A stretch of DNA of 64,000 bases from Hormiphora californensis (Eukaryota > Ctenophora > Tentaculata > Cydippida > Pleurobrachiidae). Under the pieces are notes generated by a model. It searched no databases and was not told the origin of the DNA. It was given only the letters and a program-made list of their open reading frames with translations. Within the stretch, counting starts at the first letter, position 1. Every line of letters begins with the position of its first letter. This document shows positions 55,171 through 64,000 of this stretch, piece by piece. The stretch lies in assembly GCA_020137815.1 (NCBI GenBank), contig CM035357.1, positions 2,698,432 through 2,762,431 of the forward strand, written 5' to 3'. A program made the translations under genes and the position numbers.

Positions 55171-57982
55171 ATACAACTTGAAATGCTTGATGCGATTGCC
55201 ATTGAATTTGATACAGGAGTTGTTTGATGGATGCAAACTTGAAAAGCTTCGTAAGTAAATTAATTTTAAAGCAAACATTTCAAATCCTTCCAATCAAATG
55301 ACTATAAATTGTTCATGATGTACCCAGGTTTTTTGTTTGTCCCTTCTTCTCCTTCTGCAAGTACCACCGGAGGTAGTTGGAGTTGTGGTGAAGAAGATAT
55401 ACCATGGTAGCACTGTCAAGGAATCGGATTTCCCATTCGTTGTGAGTTCCTGTGGGGGGAGGGGGAATGTTATTAGAACAAAGTGTCAAACCAAAATTAT
55501 AGTTTTTTGGACTTAACCGGCGGCCAGGGAGGGGTTGATGGGGCTAAAAAGTGCTAACCTCCCACCCCCATCAGGTCAAGATAATCATCACCCACGACAC
55601 TGCTGACCCCCCTACACTATGTGCTGGCTCAATTCTCTCTGACAGAGTGGTCCTAACAGCTGCCCACTGTGTCTACCCACTGCCCAGTCCCGGGGCCGTC
55701 CTGGGGCTATGGAGGAGCCAGGAGCTAAGAATCAGGGGTGTGACTGTCCACCCTCTGTACACACCAGTAACGTGAGTCGAGATAAACATAAAAATGAAAC
55801 AGATTCTTCCCCCATATCTTTGAACAATGGGTCGTACACTGAGTTTTGATTCTTGGACAGTGATACGCCGATACAGATAATCTGTCAGGCATCGCGCCGA
55901 CCCTTAGCTTTGAGCAGATTGGCCAGGCATCCCCGCTAACAGCCGATAATCGGTGCCAACTTAAACTTAGCTTCGTGCCCCATTTACAACTACTCCCCTC
56001 CAGAAATGAGAATGACGTTGCCTTGTTGTACCTTCACACCTCCCTACCTACCTCCTTCACACCGGTACTACTCCCCACTGGTAGAGTTCTATACAGCCCT
56101 GGTACCATGGTCACGGTACTAGGCTGGGGGTATACTGAGGACGGTGTCACTAGTGACGAGCTCCAGGTAATGATGTCCAGTTTCATGGCTGCGGTTGTAG
56201 CTTTTTTTAACATTCATTTGACGACTGAATGAAGCTGATGATTCAGACAGGGAGGGGTATGACAAAGTGACACCTTACTCAATTGACAAGATCATGCGCA
56301 CTCTTAGTACAGTCGGACGCCGATTTAGTCTTACCGAAACCCCGATATACCGGGCAAAACCCTTTTCCCCGACCTTCCCAGTAAATCGGGGTCCAACTGT
56401 ACTACTCAACTTAATCCCCTACAGATGTTGCAGTACCCCTCGGTATCAGATACAGCATGTTCTACTGTTTATGGATCAGATCTGAGAAGGGGAATGTGGT
56501 GTACAGGGGAGATACCAATGACATACCAACACACTGCCTCCGGGGATTCAGGTGAGTGATCAATGATCATGCCTGACCATTTGGTGACATAGACACCGTG
56601 CGCGACCAAGATTGAGCTCACACGCACTAGGTGTCAATGTCACCAACCTGACCATGTGGTCTGGAAACTTTCCAGACCATAGTCAGTGGAAATCGGAACC
56701 CCCTAGCCTGATGATATGAGTATGGAAACAAGCTAGCATTTACCTGTTACCAGTAAACTCTTAAATAATATCATATTCTGCCTAGGTGGGCCAGTGTTTA
56801 TCAGGACAGGAAACGAGTTCATCCAGTTAGGGGTGATCAGTTGGGGACCATCTGTACAATCAGCCAGGAGTTATGACGTCAATACAGACACACAATATCA
56901 CCGTCATTGGATTACAAATACAACCCAGTCACTGTGAGTTAATTGATCACTAACACAACCCAGCCAGTCACTGTGACTAAATTCGGTCCCCGATATACTG
57001 GGGAAAACCCCTTCCCCCGAGCATCCCGGTACATCAGGGTCAGACTATTATAATGGCATGGTAACCCCGCGACCCTTCAAAGACCAGCATGTGTATAATA
57101 TTCCACCTTCCCTGATACTAGGTCCACGGAAGCCTACCATGGTAGTCAGATAACCGTGACAGAAACAGAGAAACATGTGTTTAGATTGAACAGTGGCAAC
57201 CTCTCTCATACATCTGTCAAATTTGAAACTGGTGATTGGAGAATTCCATTTTCTATTGGTAGGTAGCAGTTTGGTGACATAGACACCGTACGCGACCAAG
57301 ATTGAGCTCACACACATGCGAGCTCGATCTCGCACGCACTATAGGTGTCAATGTCACCAAGGTAGCAGTGGCTATTCCAGTTTATTTGTGTATGAATAAT
57401 ACAAAATGGTGTTTTTGCTGACACCCCACTACGTCTTTTATTTATTTCCATAAATCTGTACTTGGAGGTCATTCAATTGGATAATTAATGTTCAATCAGT
57501 ATCAGTGATGCTATCACGATGTTAATTTTATTCACTCGTGTTTCAGTTGTAGACGATATCCCTGAAGTGCTCTACCTCTACATTGGACATGACCACAACA
57601 ATGGTACAACATTCCAGGAATTCAGGGACCCGTTCAAAGTTCAAGGTTTCCAGTTCACCATCATTGCACCCCCAAACAGCCCTCCTATATTCATAACTTA
57701 TTATGTACAGGTAAATTATAGGACCAATTGTATAATTATGATCGAGTTCGACAGCATTTCTTCAATTATAATAGTAATTAAAAGTGGAACTAAACAGCAA
57801 ACTCCCATTAATGAAACTCCGAACGAATTAATGATTTTTTCTAATTTCAGTCCCCTCAGTACCATATCACAGCCAGCCCCGAGCCACCGGCATCAGAACC
57901 CCCCACAGTAACCACTCCTGAGAGTGGATGTACTTTTTACCCAATTCAGACTTTAATTTTTACCCTCCTTTTTATTATGTGA
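55171..57982 (+). CDS. Chymotrypsin-fold serine protease with C-terminal extension and hydrophobic tail
   Basis: Nine phase-consistent exons: 55171-55250, 55362-55441, 55575-55771, 56004-56166, 56425-56551, 56786-56933, 57122-57258, 57547-57710 and 57851-57982 (TGA). The start exon is not identified; a signal peptide presumably lies upstream. Activation site 'KK|IYHGSTVKESDFPFV'; catalytic His in 'LTAAHC', Asp in 'ENDVALLYL', Ser in 'SGDSGGP' (codons split between exons 5 and 6). Position 189 is His in 'HTASGDSGGP', not the Asp of trypsin, and the Cys usually before the catalytic segment is Ala, so trypsin-like Arg/Lys specificity is not expected. Some 160 residues follow the protease domain, possibly CUB-like beta structure ('SVKFETGDWRIPFSI'). 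The C-terminus has a Pro/Thr-rich stalk and the hydrophobic 'IQTLIFTLLFIM', which fits a GPI signal or membrane anchor. Extracellular proteolysis is inferred; the substrate is unknown. Confidence 0.88.
56309..56402. mobile_element. Pogo-like hairpin MITE, compound
   Basis: 'CAGTCGGACGCCGATTTAG', an internal second copy of the end, then 'GTAAATCGGGGTCCAACTG' with TA flanks, in protease intron 4. Confidence 0.7.
56580..56646. mobile_element. 67-bp hAT-like MITE, GGTGACAT family
   Basis: 'TTTGGTGACATAGACACC' to 'GGTGTCAATGTCACCAA', perfect 8-bp target duplication CCTGACCA (56572-56579, 56647-56654). Protease intron 5. Confidence 0.9.
56983..57052. mobile_element. Pogo-like hairpin MITE, diverged
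   Basis: 'TCGGTCCCCGATATACTGG' and 'CCCGGTACATCAGGGTCAG' inverted ends in protease intron 6. Confidence 0.6.
57270..57360. mobile_element. 91-bp hAT-like MITE, GGTGACAT family
   Basis: Same ends as 56580-56646 and a perfect 8-bp duplication GGTAGCAG (57262-57269, 57361-57368). It lies just after the exon 7 donor. Confidence 0.9.
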
Positions 57983-58102
57983 ATGTGGTTGTGTGATCCA
58001 GTTTTTATTTGATTGATATTTTTAACAATTCTTGCCCAAACCGGTAGAAATTATACCAAAACTTTTCATAACTAATATTATATCACGCTAATTAATTACC
58101 AA

Positions 58103-62406
<4,304 letters not shown>

Positions 62407-63098
62407 AACTCGCTCGTTGAACTGAATTGAAACGTGTTCTACCACCTGTACTTTATAGCAGCTGATCTAATCCGATTATCCGACCACCTCGAGACTGAAT
62501 CACGACTCTGTCAATTAAATTTTGGGGCAACATAAAACAGTTGTGAAAAAAGAACAAAAGACTGGCGTTTCAAAATAAGATCATGTTCTTCTAACTCTTT
62601 AGCGCTAATGAATTTTCCTTTTTGAAAACGGTCAATAAGTGGCACAAAAACATGGGATGAGAAAATTAACTTTTTCTCAGACAAAACCGAATCCTAAATC
62701 ATTCGAGCAGTTCGATTTTAGCATCTTATCTACAGTGAAATTAAAACACACAAGACCTAGATATAACAACTCATCTCACTAGACTCAGCATTTGTTCACT
62801 TGTGTGGCGTAATGAGGCCGCCTTGGCCAGCACTTTTGATTGTTCCTTGGAGGACGCAGCCCCTCCTCGGTCTGTCCGACCAAATGAGGACGCTGATTTT
62901 AGTCGGAAGTTGAGGGTGGAGGAGGAAGCAGCGGTCGGAAGGGGTGCTGGAGGTGGTGATTCTGGGTAAACTGAGGGGGAGGGGCACGGGAGTTAATAGC
63001 AATTTAAAATGCATTAAACTTAACTAACACTAGGAAAATTAATATCCCCCAAAAACGGACCCCCCCCCAGAAGTGAAACTCAGAAACTCGGCTGCTAT
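62407..63098. other. Intergenic, promoter side of the cathepsin-like gene
   Basis: No exon supported. AT-rich at 62520-62760 then GC-richer. It presumably holds the cathepsin promoter and the 3' flank of the next minus-strand gene. Confidence 0.3.
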
Positions 63099-64000
63099 CT
63101 ATTGGTTGTCATGGAAACTCGGCTGTTGGTTGGTTCCCATGGAAACTGTACCTGGCGAGTTAATTGGACCTGTAGCCCTTCTCGAGGCTTGAGCTACTCG
63201 TTGTGCGGTGAGAATAGCATGCCGCCGGGCTGCCGCATTAGCATGCCGCTCAGCAGCCACCTTCTGTCTGTTCTCTCTTCGTTCAATAATCTTGTCGTGG
63301 TATGTTTCATCGTTATAGGGAACTGGTTCAATAGCGGGAACGGGTAGCATGTTCATGTACCTGCAGAGATAATAGATTATTACTAGTATAACAAGACCAG
63401 GGTTCTGAGAACTGCAAACACACTCCCCACCAGGAACGGGTAGCATGTTCACGTACCTGCAGAGATAATATAGACAGTACAGAAAGGGCCAGGGGGTGTT
63501 TTATATTTTAGGGTGAGGGATCCTCGAGTCTGTAATGCTAAGACAGAGACTTTAGTGTAGTGTTTGTGACATCTCGAATGAGAGAGATAGCTCTCAACTC
63601 ACGCAGGTCGAAGAGTGGAGGGGTCCTGGGTGAACTTTGGAGGAGCACTAGCAATTCGTTTCCGGTGGGAGTTCGGTGGCTTGCGGAGTAATTCAGTAGG
63701 TTCTAAGCATTGTAACACCCACTTGGAATCCGATCTCTGAGAGTTACAAGGGGTTACAAGAGGACAGTCTTTTGTGAGACACCTCGAAACATGTAAAGCG
63801 AAACAGGGATTTTAACTGTGAAGTCAGATTTCCCATGATATTGATACCCTAAACACACATTCGACTGACCTGTTCGACCCTCTCCAGTTCTGTAAAACTA
63901 ATTGGGATGGGTTGCCGCTGTCTGGAACCGGTTTGAGGGGGTGTTGGTGCTTTCTGGACCTCCACCGGGGCACTCTTTACCCTTTTTAACCTGCTCTCTG
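63099..64000 (-). CDS. Unrecognised gene, last three visible exons (5' end off window)
   Basis: Exons from beyond 64000 to 63870, 63736-63603 and 63360-63099 (TAG) join in phase. The product is basic and Pro-rich ('RLKRVKSAPVEVQKAPTPP', 'RKPPNSHRKRIASAPPKF') followed by a long Arg/Ala-rich helix ('ERRENRQKVAAERHANAAAR') and a disordered Ser/Gln tail. No catalytic motif or membrane segment. The style recalls cytoskeletal or ciliary coiled-coil proteins, but I cannot name it. About 38 bp around the last exon's acceptor is duplicated at 63433-63470, giving a second CTGCAG|GTAC acceptor. Confidence 0.7.

Overview
This window looks like nuclear DNA of an early-branching, invertebrate-grade animal. 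Genes are split by many short canonical introns. The families are animal-type: a DEG/ENaC channel, an F-BAR/C1/SH3 adaptor, papain-like and trypsin-like proteases, and ShKT modules. The spaces between and inside genes are packed with LINE fragments, foldback elements, MITEs, minisatellites and CT/GA runs. I cannot name the species; sponge, placozoan or cnidarian grade all remain possible.

Layout. 0-1 kb: a LINE ORF1. 2-5 kb (+): the WD40 half of spliceosomal PRPF4, with its 5' part off the left edge. 5.6-7.1 kb: a 719-bp tandem duplication. 7.2-9.4 kb (-): candidate exons of an unrecognised gene. 11.8-44.6 kb (-): one very long gene assembled from 22 exons whose splice phases all agree, encoding about 865 residues ordered F-BAR, C1, acidic/proline-rich linker, SH3, SH3. 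Its introns hold most of the window's mobile DNA and two genes on the opposite strand: a complete 508-residue DEG/ENaC channel (20.3-24.2 kb) and a secreted beta-trefoil (fascin-like) gene with one frameshift (38.4-39.2 kb). 46.5-51.4 kb (+): two small unrecognised genes around an R2-type LINE fragment. 52-54.6 kb: another retroelement C-terminus and nested palindromes. 55.2-58 kb (+): a chymotrypsin-fold serine protease with a long C-terminal region and a hydrophobic tail. 58.1-62.4 kb (-): a complete cathepsin-type cysteine protease carrying two ShKT domains. 63.1-64 kb (-): the 3' end of an unrecognised gene.

The genes do not form a pathway. Two themes stand out. First, the F-BAR/C1/SH3/SH3 order is that of fungal Bzz1 rather than the usual animal F-BAR proteins. 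Second, at four loci short tandem duplications copy an exon-intron junction, multiplying splice donors or acceptors. Several small non-autonomous transposon families can be defined here by terminal repeats and target-site duplications: two with 8-bp duplications (hAT-like), one pogo-like with TA, and one foldback with TTAA inside a LINE reading frame.
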